Origin: Salinicoccus cyprini
GTDB lineage: Bacteria; Bacillota; Bacilli; Staphylococcales; Salinicoccaceae
Length of the DNA stretch: 64,000 nt
Direction of reading: 5' to 3'
Assembly: GCF_007713705.1 (NCBI RefSeq)
Contig: NZ_VMSJ01000004.1
Coordinates: 124,001 to 188,000, forward strand
Below are positions 1 to 9,247 of this stretch, piece by piece. How positions within the stretch are numbered: position 1 is the first letter of the stretch; the number at the start of each line of letters is the position of its first letter. A program made the translations under genes and the position numbers. Under the pieces are notes generated by a model. The model was not told the origin of the DNA. It did not search any database and was given only the letters and a program-made list of their open reading frames with translations.

Positions 1-248
1 GCCGTCCCGATATACATGATCTTCTTCGCACCGAGTAGACTCAGCTGATGGCCGGTCAGAATCCGGCCGATCAGTGAACCGACGATGAAGATGCCGGCTA
101 CAAGCCCTGCTGTGCTGGTGGATACATTGAATTCATCCACCGCGTAGCCGCTGATCGTGACCATCAGCAGAAACATTGCGAGCATGATGAAGAAGTTGAA
201 TATGAATACAATGACAAAGTCTTTTGTCCAAAGACGTTCTTTTCCCAT
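1..248 (-). CDS. MFS transporter, N-terminal part (runs off the window)
   Basis: The first 82 codons of a major facilitator superfamily protein are present; the rest lies beyond the window edge. The ATG at 248 follows an AAGGA ribosome site. The translated part begins MGKERLWTKDFVIVF and holds one hydrophobic helix, a short loop (YAVDEFNVSTSTAG), a second helix and the loop GRILTGHQLSLLGAKK. This helix-loop-helix with a Gly-Arg-x-x-x-Gly turn between TM2 and TM3 is typical of MFS drug or sugar exporters. The substrate cannot be named from this fragment. The gene is read in the same direction as gltBD but is separated from it by a terminator. Confidence 0.75.
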   Translation of the reverse strand, partial: MGKERLWTKDFVIVFIFNFFIMLAMFLLMVTISGYAVDEFNVSTSTAGLVAGIFIVGSLIGRILTGHQLSLLGAKKIMYIGT

Positions 249-316
249 TTGACCATTCCTTAATATGTATGACTATCCCGCTATTCAATCCACATCATAC
301 CATATTTGATGAAAAC

Positions 317-343
317 ACAAAAAAGCCGGTCATTGAGACCGGC
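317..343 (-). terminator. Rho-independent terminator after gltD
   Basis: On the minus strand a 7-bp GC-rich stem (GCCGGTC/GACCGGC) with a 5-nt loop is followed by a run of six T. It lies just beyond the gltD stop codon and ends the gltBD transcript. Confidence 0.9.
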
Positions 344-350
344 ATTCCAT

Positions 351-1811
351 TTATGAATGGATTCTGTTCTGTACAGCAAATTTATGTGCGGCACGAGCGA
401 CTTCGCGCCCTTCTTTTATTGCCCATACCACGAGGCTCTGGCCGCGTCTGGCATCTCCCGCAGCGAATACTTTCCTGCGGTTCGTCTTGTAGTCATGGTC
501 ATCTGCAGCAATCCTGTTGTTTTCAAGATGCAGCTGGAATGCTTTCGGCAGCGCGCTCTCCACGCCTTCGAAACCGATGGAAAGCAGCACAAGATCTGCC
601 TTGAAATAGCGTTCCTGATCTTCCATCGTTACATCCGTAAGCGGCTGCTGGCTGAGCACTTGTGTCTGTATGCCGTTCAGATCGCCGACCAGGTCGACAT
701 CATATGCCATCGTCTGTACTCCGTATGCACGTGGCTCCTGGCCAAATCTGCTTTCATATTCCGCATGGGCGTAGTCCAGCTTGAATACCTGCTTCTGCAG
801 TGGCCAGAACGGGTTGCCGTCGACCTTGTCCGGCAGACGATCATACTTGTTCAGCTGGAAGACGGATTTGCATCCTTCCCTCAAAGCCATTGCCACACAG
901 TCGGCACCTGTATCCCCACCACCGATGACGATGACGTGCTTGTCCTTGGCAGTGATGGATGGCGATTCGATCTCATCGAACTGATACTGGATCTGCTCTG
1001 TGAGATAGTCCATCGCAAACTGGATATCCTTGCTCTGCCTGCCTTCAAGCTTCAGATCCCTCTGCTTGCGCGCGCCTGTGGCAACGATGATGGCATCATA
1101 CTTTTCGTCCAGCTCCTCATACGTCACGTCCTTGCCGACCTCGACATCGCAGATGAAATTGACACCGGCTGCCTCCATCAGTTCGACTCTGCGCTCGACG
1201 ACCGCTTTATCAAGCTTCATGTTCGGAATGCCGTATCTCAGCAGCCCGCCCGGTTTGAAGTCCCTCTCATATACATCCACGTTGTGTCCCCATGCGTTCA
1301 TCTCATCCGCTGCTGTCATCCCTGCCGGACCGCTGCCGATGATGGCGATGCGTGTCTCGAGTCTATGATTCGGTGTCCTCGGCTCGACCCACCCCTGCTC
1401 GAATGCTTCATCGATGATGGTGCGCTCGATGCCTTTGATCGCAACCGGGTCGCTGTTGATGGACAGCACGCATGAAGATTCACATGGCGCCGGGCATACA
1501 TTTCCGGTGAATTCCGGGAAGTTGTTGGTTTCCATCAGACGTCTGTAGGCTTCCTTGAACTGGCCTTTATATACAAGGTCGTTCCATTCAGGAATGTAGT
1601 TGCCGATCGGGCAGCCGACCGTTTCCTTGCCGACACTGGAACCCGTCTGGCAGAAAGGCGTGCCACATTCCATGCAGCGCGCGCCCTGTTCACTTGCCTC
1701 CTCATTGCAGAAGCGATGCTGGAACGCTTCGTAATTGGAGAGCCTCTCTTTCAGATCCGCTTCCGCCAGCGCTTTTCGGCTGTAGTTCATGAATCCTTTA
1801 AATTCGCCCAT
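351..1811 (-). CDS. gltD: Glutamate synthase [NADPH] small (beta) subunit
   Basis: 486 aa, the usual length for GltD. It passes electrons from NADPH through FAD and iron-sulfur clusters to the large subunit for conversion of glutamine plus 2-oxoglutarate to two glutamates in the cytoplasm. The N-terminal cysteines ([11 protein letters not shown], then [12 protein letters not shown]) are the [4Fe-4S] ligand region. [13 protein letters not shown] around residue 158 is the FAD Rossmann motif and GGGDTGADC is the second, NADPH-binding, nucleotide motif. The gene starts 16 bp after gltB ends, with a GGAG-type ribosome site, so the two form one operon. A terminator follows directly. Confidence 0.97.
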   Translation of the reverse strand: MGEFKGFMNYSRKALAEADLKERLSNYEAFQHRFCNEEASEQGARCMECGTPFCQTGSSVGKETVGCPIGNYIPEWNDLVYKGQFKEAYRRLMETNNFPEFTGNVCPAPCESSCVLSINSDPVAIKGIERTIIDEAFEQGWVEPRTPNHRLETRIAIIGSGPAGMTAADEMNAWGHNVDVYERDFKPGGLLRYGIPNMKLDKAVVERRVELMEAAGVNFICDVEVGKDVTYEELDEKYDAIIVATGARKQRDLKLEGRQSKDIQFAMDYLTEQIQYQFDEIESPSITAKDKHVIVIGGGDTGADCVAMALREGCKSVFQLNKYDRLPDKVDGNPFWPLQKQVFKLDYAHAEYESRFGQEPRAYGVQTMAYDVDLVGDLNGIQTQVLSQQPLTDVTMEDQERYFKADLVLLSIGFEGVESALPKAFQLHLENNRIAADDHDYKTNRRKVFAAGDARRGQSLVVWAIKEGREVARAAHKFAVQNRIHS

Positions 1812-1827
1812 TTCACACCGCTCCTTT

Positions 1828-4800
1828 CTAGAATATATTCATCTTATCCAGTTCTTTGTCTTCGAAGACCAGTTCTCCGTTGAATGCTTTCAGTTCCGCT
1901 TCCGCCTGGGAGTGCTTGTTTTCGAGACCATAGCGGATTTTCTGCTGCATTTTCCTATATTCAGTCGGGATGACCTTGATGATTTCCAGTTCCCCTGCTT
2001 CTATTTTCCTGATTGCGTCACTTGCTCTGCCACTATTGGTGAATTCCTGATGGTCATAGAGCATGTGCATCACTTTTGCGAGCTCTTCCCTGTCTTCCAC
2101 AAGGCCGACTTCAATCATTTCATGGTTCATGTTGACCTGGTTCTCGATGACGGACTTCTCATTGATGATATAGGCGATGCCACCGCTCATGCCTGCAGCA
2201 AAGTTCTTGCCGATGCTGCCGATGATGACGACACGGCCACCTGTCATATATTCGAGCCCGTGGTCACCGATGCCTTCGACAACAACTTCCGCGCCACTGT
2301 TCCTGACACCAAAGCGCTCACCCGCGACACCGTTGATGAACACCTGGCCATCGATTGCACCGTACAGGCAGACGTTGCCGACGATGATGTCACGGCTTCT
2401 TTCCGCAACGGGCGCCTCGACGATGATGCGTCCACCGGAGATGCCCTTGCCGACATAGTCGTTCAAGTCTCCGATGTGGTGCATCGACAGACCTTTCGGT
2501 ATGAATGCACCGTAGCTCTGACCGGCATGACCGAATGTGTTCACCTTGTATGTGCCGGTATCGAGCGTCGTCATGCCCTGCTTCTTTGTGATCAGACTGC
2601 CAAGCTGGGTACCGATGTTCCTGTGTCTGTTCCTGACATGGTATGCCGCTTCATGCGGCTCGCCTGCAGCCACCTTCTCTTCGAAGTCAGGCAGCAGGTT
2701 GAGGTCATCGAGTGACCATTCGAACGGGTGCTTCTGGACGTCCACCTTTCTTCTGGCGCCATCAATCGGCGTCAGCAGTGGAGACAGATCGAGCTCACCG
2801 AGATGATGGTTGGCCGTCTTTTCGGTATCCACTTCAAGGTGCTCGACCGCACCGACGAGATCATCCATGGATTCCAGACCAAGCTCGGCCAGAATCTCCC
2901 TGATATCTTCAGCAATAAAGTGCATGAAGTTGACCACGTGCTCCGCCTTGCCGGTATAGAGCTTGCGCAGATCGCCATTCTGGGTGGCGATGCCGACCGG
3001 ACACGTATCCTTATGGCAGACACGCATCATGATGCAGCCGAGTACGACAAGCGGTGCCGTCGCGAATGCGAATTCTTCTGCGCCAAGCGCGCACGCAATT
3101 GCTACATCACGACCGGTCATGAGCTTGCCGTCCGTCTCAAGCGTGACCCTGGACCTCAATCCATTCAGCTGCAATGTCTGATGGGCTTCCGTCAGACCGA
3201 GTTCCCACGGCAGTCCAGCATGCTGGATACTTGTCAGAGGCGAGGCACCTGTACCACCATCAAAGCCGCTGATGACAATCTTATCGGCATAGGCTTTCGC
3301 TACACCGGCAGCAATCGTACCGACGCCGCCTTTGGCAACGAGCTTCACCGAAATGTCCGCATCCTTGTTGGCATTCTTCAAGTCATGGATCAGCTGGGCC
3401 AGATCCTCGATGGAATAGATGTCATGGTGCGGTGGCGGTGAGATCAGACCGACACCTGGTGTCGAGTTGCGGATTTCAGCAACCCATGGATACACTTTCT
3501 GTCCTGGCAGCTGTCCACCTTCACCCGGCTTTGCCCCCTGTGCCACTTTGATCTGGATTTCCTTGGCGCTGTTCAGGTACTCGCTGTTGACGCCGAATCG
3601 TCCCGAAGCCACCTGCTTGATGGCACTGTTCAGGTTCCTGCCATCCGCTTTCGGTGCAAAACGTTCGCGGTGTTCTCCGCCTTCACCACTGTTGCTGCGT
3701 CCACCAATCTGGTTCATCGCTTCAGCAAGCGTTTCATGCGCCTCCTGGGAGAGGGATCCGAAACTCATCGCGCCTGTCTTGAAACGCTTCACGATCTCTT
3801 CCTTCGATTCGACCTGCTCGATGTCGATCGGGCGTCGGTTCTTGAACTTCAATAGGTGACGGATGCTTGAATTCTGACTGCCATGCATGTATGTCTTGTA
3901 TTCTTCATACGCTTTCTTATCATTGGTACGGCAGGCGATCTGCAGCAGTCGGATGGAGTTCGGGTTGATGACATGGTCTTCACCCTGCTGGCGCCATTGA
4001 AATCTGCTTCCGGATTCGAGATGATCGAGCCTTCTATCCTGCATCTGCTTATTTCTATAATCGATATCTTCAATCGACAGGCCGCCAATCTTGGACGGTG
4101 CACTGCCGAAGTAGTCGTGCATGACGGATTTGCCGAGACCGACGGCTTCGAATACCTGTGCGCCATGATAGCTCTGGACAGTTGAAATGCCCATCTTCGC
4201 CATGACTTTGATGAGTCCTTCCGTCAGTGCCTTGTTGTAGACAGCAACAGCCTTTGTATCTCCTCCGGAGACCGAAACGAGGGTCTCCTGTGCAATGTAC
4301 GGCTGGACCGCATTGGCACCGAATCCGATCAGTGTCGCAACGTGATGCACTTCCCTGACTTCAGCCGTTCTTACGACGATGCTCGTCTTCGTGCGGCATT
4401 CACTATTGATGAGCGCCTGATGGACTGCACTTGTGGCAAGAAGTGATGGAATGGCATATCTGCCCGACTCCTCCAGAATGCGCTCATCAGTCAGCACGAT
4501 GACACCGTGCTTCTCAGCCTGCTCGGCAGCCTGATACTGGATAGATGATAGTGCATCCTTGAGTGAACCTGTATATGTTGCGTCTATTTCGATGACGCCG
4601 AGACGTTTTACATCCTCACGGTCCATGACGCGCTGGTCGATGACCGGAAGCTCCAGCTGGACACGGTCGACCGCCTTTACACCCGGTGCCAGCAGATGGC
4701 CTTCCTTGCCGAGGTAGGTGATTTCACTCGTTACAATCTTCTCGCGATAGGAATCGAGCGGCGGATTTGTCACTTGTGCAAAGTGCTGCTTGAAGTAGTC

Positions 4801-6297
4801 GAACAGCAGCTTTGAATGGCTCGACAGGAATGCAAGCGGCTGGTCGAAGCCCATTGCACCGATCGGATCCTTCACCTCACGCGTCAGCGGCTTCATATAT
4901 TTCTCGATATCTTCTTTCGTATAGCCGAAGCGGACGAGCACTTCATGCAGTGTGTCCTTGTCGACCGGCTCACGTTTGAATGGCGCCGGCTCTACATGCT
5001 CACTGCGCTTCTGTGACATCCATTCGCTGTACGGTTTCTGTGTGGCAATGTCATGCTTCAGTTCATCGTTCTCGATGATCTTCGACTGGTCGAAGTCGAC
5101 CAGCAGCAGCTTGCCTGGGCTCAACTGCCCTTTATAGAGTACTTCCGACTCTTCGACATCAACGACGCCGACTTCGGAGGAGTAGATGATTTCATTGCTT
5201 TTTGTGACATAGTAGCGACCCGGACGCAGACCGTTGCGGTCCGTCAGTGCACCAAGCTTATGGTTGTCACAGAAGCTGATCATTGTCGGGCCGTCCCACG
5301 GTTCCATCAGATAGCTGTAGAACTCGTAGAAATCCTTGACGGACGGGTTGTCATAGTCCTGATACTTCCAAGGTTCCGGAATCATGATCATCGCCGCCTG
5401 CTCCGGTGACATCGAGAGACTCATAAATTCCATGACATTGTCGACGATGGCCGAGTCACTGCCTGATTCATCGATGATGGCTTCTATTTTTCTGCCCTTC
5501 TCACCGAATGTATCCACCAGCCACTGCTTCGTGCGGGCTTTCATCCAGTTCATATTGCCTTTGATGGTATTGATTTCACCGTTATGCATCAGCAGGCGGT
5601 TCGGGTGCGCACGCGCCCAGCTCGGGAATGTATTCGTACTGAAGCGGGAATGGACGGAACCGAACTTCGACACATAGCGCGAATCATTCAAGTCCACATA
5701 GAACTGCTTGATCTGGCCGGCACGCAGCCACCCTTTATAGACGATCGTCTCATTTGAGAATGAAGCGACGTAGTGTCCGATATGTGCGGCCTCGAGGTTC
5801 TGCTCGATCATTTTCCTCATGTAATAGAGGTCAAGCGCCTCGTGGCAGTCTGTGACCACCTGCATGAACTGGGGCACCGTTTCACGGACGTTGTCCGCCA
5901 GCACATCGTCGTTGACCGGCAGATCCCTGAAGGCGATGACACGCTGGCCTTCTGCCGATACTGTCTCCTCTACGACTTTCTTGAAAGTGTCGAGAGATGC
6001 CCCGGTATCGATCAGATACATGCCGACGGAATATTGACCGAATCCGGGGAGACCATCAACCTCTTCCTGCAGGAGTGCATGTGGTATTTCAGTCATGATA
6101 CCAGCGCCATCACCTGTCACACCATCATTACCGACACCACCCCGGTGATCCAATCTCTCGAGCATTTCAAGAGATTTGATGACGACACCATGGGAACGGA
6201 TATTATCCATATTGGCATAGAAACCGATGCCGCATGCGTCGTGTTCGTCCATATAATGATATAAACCTTTTTGTTTGATTGGCTGATACAGACTCAT
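1828..6297 (-). CDS. gltB: Glutamate synthase large (alpha) subunit
   Basis: 1489 aa, full length for bacterial GltB. It hydrolyses glutamine at an N-terminal class II amidotransferase site and channels ammonia to an FMN site where 2-oxoglutarate is aminated. Cys22 in EHDACGIGF is the expected nucleophile, exposed by removal of a 21-residue propeptide. The C-x5-C-x4-C set in CIMMRVCHKDTCPVG binds the [3Fe-4S] cluster within the FMN-barrel domain, and the C-terminal third carries the glycine-rich beta-helix (GxxG repeats). The promoter region is shared with divergent gltC, the standard arrangement for activation by GltC. Confidence 0.98.
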   Translation of the reverse strand: MSLYQPIKQKGLYHYMDEHDACGIGFYANMDNIRSHGVVIKSLEMLERLDHRGGVGNDGVTGDGAGIMTEIPHALLQEEVDGLPGFGQYSVGMYLIDTGASLDTFKKVVEETVSAEGQRVIAFRDLPVNDDVLADNVRETVPQFMQVVTDCHEALDLYYMRKMIEQNLEAAHIGHYVASFSNETIVYKGWLRAGQIKQFYVDLNDSRYVSKFGSVHSRFSTNTFPSWARAHPNRLLMHNGEINTIKGNMNWMKARTKQWLVDTFGEKGRKIEAIIDESGSDSAIVDNVMEFMSLSMSPEQAAMIMIPEPWKYQDYDNPSVKDFYEFYSYLMEPWDGPTMISFCDNHKLGALTDRNGLRPGRYYVTKSNEIIYSSEVGVVDVEESEVLYKGQLSPGKLLLVDFDQSKIIENDELKHDIATQKPYSEWMSQKRSEHVEPAPFKREPVDKDTLHEVLVRFGYTKEDIEKYMKPLTREVKDPIGAMGFDQPLAFLSSHSKLLFDYFKQHFAQVTNPPLDSYREKIVTSEITYLGKEGHLLAPGVKAVDRVQLELPVIDQRVMDREDVKRLGVIEIDATYTGSLKDALSSIQYQAAEQAEKHGVIVLTDERILEESGRYAIPSLLATSAVHQALINSECRTKTSIVVRTAEVREVHHVATLIGFGANAVQPYIAQETLVSVSGGDTKAVAVYNKALTEGLIKVMAKMGISTVQSYHGAQVFEAVGLGKSVMHDYFGSAPSKIGGLSIEDIDYRNKQMQDRRLDHLESGSRFQWRQQGEDHVINPNSIRLLQIACRTNDKKAYEEYKTYMHGSQNSSIRHLLKFKNRRPIDIEQVESKEEIVKRFKTGAMSFGSLSQEAHETLAEAMNQIGGRSNSGEGGEHRERFAPKADGRNLNSAIKQVASGRFGVNSEYLNSAKEIQIKVAQGAKPGEGGQLPGQKVYPWVAEIRNSTPGVGLISPPPHHDIYSIEDLAQLIHDLKNANKDADISVKLVAKGGVGTIAAGVAKAYADKIVISGFDGGTGASPLTSIQHAGLPWELGLTEAHQTLQLNGLRSRVTLETDGKLMTGRDVAIACALGAEEFAFATAPLVVLGCIMMRVCHKDTCPVGIATQNGDLRKLYTGKAEHVVNFMHFIAEDIREILAELGLESMDDLVGAVEHLEVDTEKTANHHLGELDLSPLLTPIDGARRKVDVQKHPFEWSLDDLNLLPDFEEKVAAGEPHEAAYHVRNRHRNIGTQLGSLITKKQGMTTLDTGTYKVNTFGHAGQSYGAFIPKGLSMHHIGDLNDYVGKGISGGRIIVEAPVAERSRDIIVGNVCLYGAIDGQVFINGVAGERFGVRNSGAEVVVEGIGDHGLEYMTGGRVVIIGSIGKNFAAGMSGGIAYIINEKSVIENQVNMNHEMIEVGLVEDREELAKVMHMLYDHQEFTNSGRASDAIRKIEAGELEIIKVIPTEYRKMQQKIRYGLENKHSQAEAELKAFNGELVFEDKELDKMNIF

Positions 6298-6374
6298 ACC
6301 AGGTCACCTCTTTTTCAGAATATTTTAGTAAGTCTATATTATCATCCGAACCACCTATACAATCAATATATCAA

Positions 6375-6393
6375 TGATATAATATTAATATCA
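6375..6393. promoter_or_regulatory. Candidate GltC (LysR-type) operator between gltB and gltC
   Basis: An AT-rich near-palindrome, TGATATAATATTAATATCA, with one mismatched pair, lies in the 118-bp divergent promoter region about 23 bp before gltC. LysR regulators bind T-N11-A dyads of this kind. The assignment is by position and symmetry only. Confidence 0.45.
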
Positions 6394-6415
6394 AAATTAG
6401 ATTGGTGATGAAAAT

Positions 6416-7297
6416 ATGGAGATTAAACAGCTGAAATATTTCATCGAAACGGCCAGGCAGGAGCATATGACTGAAGCCGCATTGTCCTTGAACGTTGCCC
6501 AGTCGGCACTTTCCAGGCAGATCAATATGCTGGAAGGTGACCTTGGGGTCAAACTTTTCAATAGGGTCGGCAGAAATATCAAGTTGACCGATGCAGGTAA
6601 ACTATTTTACGAAGACGCCGTAAGCATCATCGATGCCGTCGAAAGATCTAAAGAAAAGATCAATGAAGAGAACATATTGAAAAAATATACACTGAATATT
6701 CATATCACACGATCCGACATGACTTCGAAGGTGCTCCAGTCCCTGAACCAGTTTCTGAAACAGAATGAAGAAGTTGAATTCGCCATCCATACACTGGATG
6801 AAGCGAGCGTCGAGGAAAAACTGCTGGATGAAACACTCGACATCGTCATATCAGCAAACAGAGCCGATCACCACAACATCCAGAGTGCCCTCCTTTTCGA
6901 ACAGAACTACTATTATGTATTCAGGGAAAGCAACAGCGTTCAGCTGCCCACCCGCGCTTCCTTCAATGAGCTCGAAGAGTTCCCGCTGGTCACCTATGAT
7001 CCGGTATTCGACAGCAGCCAGCTGTTCAGGCGTGAGGATATCGGCACCTACAAGGACATGACCATCATCCAGCACCTTCTGATCGATCATGGACATGTCG
7101 CCATACTCACCCGCGAAGAGACGAAGCAGCTCACCTACAGCTATCCGAACTTCACCGTCCACAGTCTGAACCATCTGAACATCAAGCACCCGATGTACGT
7201 CAGCATGCGGAAGGACAACCAGAAGACATTTGTAAAGAGATGGTACAACCAGTTGCACCAGTCATTCAGTCCGTTATTTCAGCCATATTCAGATTAG
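6416..7297 (+). CDS. gltC: LysR-family regulator GltC
   Basis: 293 aa, normal for LysR regulators. Residues 1-60 are the winged helix-turn-helix (MEIKQLKYFIETARQEHMTE, then ALSLNVAQSALSRQINMLE). The remainder is the periplasmic-binding-protein-like effector domain. In Bacillus subtilis GltC activates gltAB in response to 2-oxoglutarate and is repressed by glutamate. Divergent placement against gltB supports the same role here. A GGTGATG ribosome site precedes the ATG. Confidence 0.88.
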   Translation: MEIKQLKYFIETARQEHMTEAALSLNVAQSALSRQINMLEGDLGVKLFNRVGRNIKLTDAGKLFYEDAVSIIDAVERSKEKINEENILKKYTLNIHITRSDMTSKVLQSLNQFLKQNEEVEFAIHTLDEASVEEKLLDETLDIVISANRADHHNIQSALLFEQNYYYVFRESNSVQLPTRASFNELEEFPLVTYDPVFDSSQLFRREDIGTYKDMTIIQHLLIDHGHVAILTREETKQLTYSYPNFTVHSLNHLNIKHPMYVSMRKDNQKTFVKRWYNQLHQSFSPLFQPYSD

Positions 7298-7349
7298 ATT
7301 CGATGATAAAGGGTAGAAGTGACATAGCTATAAAATAGGAGGGAATTTC

Positions 7350-7778
7350 ATGAATAGAGAAGACTTCAAAAGCACTTTGAAAGAGATTCTGGACAACAAT
7401 AAGATTGGGACCCTGGCTACCATCCGTGACAACAAGCCGATCAGCCGCTACATGTATTTCTATAATGATGGGCTGACATTGTACACGTATACAAAGCAAG
7501 ACACGTATAAAGTGGAAGACCTTGAAGAAAACCCGCACGCCCACGTACTGCTCGGCTATGAAGAGAGGGACGACCTGGGTGAAAGATATGTAGAGATTCA
7601 AGGTCAAGCAAGCTTGCCGGAGGAAGTGTCATCGGATGTGGACAATTTGCTTTCAAATCTCGGCAAGCGTTATGAAAAGCTGAAAGAGGAAGGCGACCTT
7701 CAGATCATCAAGATCGATATCGAGGCCGCAAGAATTATGAATGATGACGATACAGAACCGAGGACTGTAGAACTATAA
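7350..7778 (+). CDS. Pyridoxamine 5'-phosphate oxidase-family (split-barrel flavin-binding) protein
   Basis: 142 aa with a strong AGGAGG ribosome site. The pattern LDNNKIGTLATI, then PISRYMYFYNDGLTLYTYT, then YVEIQGQASL is that of the FMN-binding split barrel found in general stress protein 26-like proteins of Bacilli. These bind FMN or F420-like flavins and are often stress induced, but most have no proven reaction. It is a single-gene unit: gltC is upstream on the same strand and a strong bidirectional terminator follows. Confidence 0.8.
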   Translation: MNREDFKSTLKEILDNNKIGTLATIRDNKPISRYMYFYNDGLTLYTYTKQDTYKVEDLEENPHAHVLLGYEERDDLGERYVEIQGQASLPEEVSSDVDNLLSNLGKRYEKLKEEGDLQIIKIDIEAARIMNDDDTEPRTVEL

Positions 7779-7805
7779 AAATGAATATAAGGCATCAGAG
7801 CTGAA

Positions 7806-7840
7806 AACGACCTGCTTCCATCAACCGGAAGCAGGTCGTT
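7806..7840. terminator. Bidirectional terminator between convergent genes
   Basis: A perfect 14-bp stem (AACGACCTGCTTCC and its complement) with a short loop separates the split-barrel gene on the plus strand from the membrane gene on the minus strand. Confidence 0.85.
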
Positions 7841-7844
7841 CATT

Positions 7845-8297
7845 CTATATGATGCCCTGTATTCTCAATACAACTTCGGCAATCAGGGCAGAGCCAAGAA
7901 ATGTCCCAATGAACACGAGTATCGCAACAATAAGGGATTTCCAGCCCATCTCCTTGAAATCCAGCCAGTTCCTGCCGATGGATATGCCGGCATAGGCAAG
8001 AATCGGTGTTGTGATGGCAAGCAGTTCTATTTGGCTCGTCCAATCGACGATGTAGGCAGAACCGGGGAACCATGGTACGGAAATGATGATGCCGATCAGT
8101 GCGATATAGCCGACTGCCGGAATATTTACAGGTATGTATTCTTCCATGATCATGCCGAGCAGCGCGATGGCAATCAGCACAAGTATGCCTGGAACAGCGC
8201 CAAAGCTATAGATGTCGTAGCCAATCATGTTGCCAAGCAGGGTGACGCCTGCAAATATGAGAAGGATTAGTGTCCAGTCCATTATTTTTTTCATCAT
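7845..8297 (-). CDS. Small membrane protein paired with the DUF3100 protein
   Basis: 150 aa, with about four to five hydrophobic helices and almost no soluble region. It begins immediately after the DUF3100 stop codon (two adjacent ATGs; GGAG ribosome site inside the end of the upstream gene), so the two are translationally linked. The helices contain PAVGYIALIGIIISVPW and TTPILAYAGISIGRNW, which resemble half of a transporter inverted repeat. I infer that it and the DUF3100 protein form a two-component membrane transporter. The substrate is unknown. A terminator lies just downstream. Confidence 0.7.
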   Translation of the reverse strand: MMKKIMDWTLILLIFAGVTLLGNMIGYDIYSFGAVPGILVLIAIALLGMIMEEYIPVNIPAVGYIALIGIIISVPWFPGSAYIVDWTSQIELLAITTPILAYAGISIGRNWLDFKEMGWKSLIVAILVFIGTFLGSALIAEVVLRIQGII

Positions 8298-9098
8298 CTA
8301 CTCTCCTCCAGCCTTGTTTCTATTCATCAGCGCATAGATCTTGTTGGCCAACGGGAGTCCAATCAGCATACTGACGTAGAGTCCGGTGGCAAGAGAGATC
8401 AGGTTGCTTGCTCCGGCTAGTGCGATGATCTGCGACTCGAGTTCCGGGTAGGCTGCTATCAATGTACCGCTGCCTGCTGCCATCATGCTGCCGCTGCCCA
8501 CGCCGGATGCGAGCGCAAAGGATAGCGGGTGGATCGGTGTCACTGTCGCCAGCAGACCTGCAATCAGTCCGAGGAAGATGGCACCGAACACCGTACCGAA
8601 AATATACATTGTCATGACGCCCCGTCCTTCCGGGGAATCGAAACCGTAGCGGTCCATGATCAGACCGACGTTCGGCTCCCGTCCGATGGAGTGCGTCATG
8701 CCGACACTTTCACGCTTCATACCAAGCCATATCGCCACCGGAAGCGCCAGCAGGATCGTCCCGAGATTACCGAGCTCCTGCAGCAGCAGTGCCGGCCCGA
8801 CCGCAATCAGGTCTTCGATCTGTGGACCGATGACAACACCGATTTTGGCAATGAGTACGCCGACACCCATGACAATCAGCGGTTCTGCGTTCTTCGACTG
8901 CTTCTTTTTGATGACCGGCGTAAAATAAAGACCGAATCCGATTGCCAGTGCATACAGCATCGGCAGCAGCAGTATTGCACCCGGTCCGACAGGAATCGAA
9001 ATCTGGCCAATGAATTCGGTCAATATGACGATGACCAGCACGACCGCATGCAGCCGCCAGTCTTTCAGGATGGATTTCAGTTCCACTTTCTCGCTCAT
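8298..9098 (-). CDS. DUF3100 family membrane protein
   Basis: 266 aa from the ATG at 9098, which has an AAGGAG site; the longer reading frame lacks one. About eight hydrophobic helices are visible. The conserved stretch HSIGREPNVGLIMDRYG followed by GRGVMTMYIFGTVFGAIF, and later ASGVGSGSMMAAGSGTL, is typical of DUF3100 proteins, which are predicted transporters. With its 150-aa partner it lies downstream of a tartrate/D-malate-type dehydrogenase and an SLC13 permease, but a terminator separates them and it has its own promoter. The family has no proven function known to me. Confidence 0.75.
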   Translation of the reverse strand: MSEKVELKSILKDWRLHAVVLVIVILTEFIGQISIPVGPGAILLLPMLYALAIGFGLYFTPVIKKKQSKNAEPLIVMGVGVLIAKIGVVIGPQIEDLIAVGPALLLQELGNLGTILLALPVAIWLGMKRESVGMTHSIGREPNVGLIMDRYGFDSPEGRGVMTMYIFGTVFGAIFLGLIAGLLATVTPIHPLSFALASGVGSGSMMAAGSGTLIAAYPELESQIIALAGASNLISLATGLYVSMLIGLPLANKIYALMNRNKAGGE

Positions 9099-9159
9099 AA
9101 AATACTCCTTTTCCCAATCAATGGTTTCATTTTCATAAGCACTCTTATGATTAAACTGA

Positions 9160-9188
9160 ATATTATCACAAGCAATAAATAACAACAA
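9160..9188 (-). promoter_or_regulatory. Sigma-A promoter for the DUF3100 pair
   Basis: Minus strand TTGTTG, a 17-bp spacer, then TAATAT. This is a near-consensus promoter about 60 bp before the DUF3100 start. Confidence 0.6.
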
Positions 9189-9204
9189 ACCTATTCTGAA
9201 TAAT

Positions 9205-9234
9205 AAAAAAATGATCCGCGCCCAGGCGGATCAT
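9205..9234 (-). terminator. Terminator after the dehydrogenase gene
   Basis: A 9-bp stem (ATGATCCGC/GCGGATCAT) is followed on the minus strand by seven T. Confidence 0.9.
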
Positions 9235-9247
9235 TCCTCATCACTAT

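Noticed and set aside
357-1475. Long plus-strand reading frame of 372 codons opposite gltD
   Set aside because: It is an antisense shadow of gltD with no ribosome site and no protein-like domain pattern; similar shadows occur opposite gltB and most other genes here.
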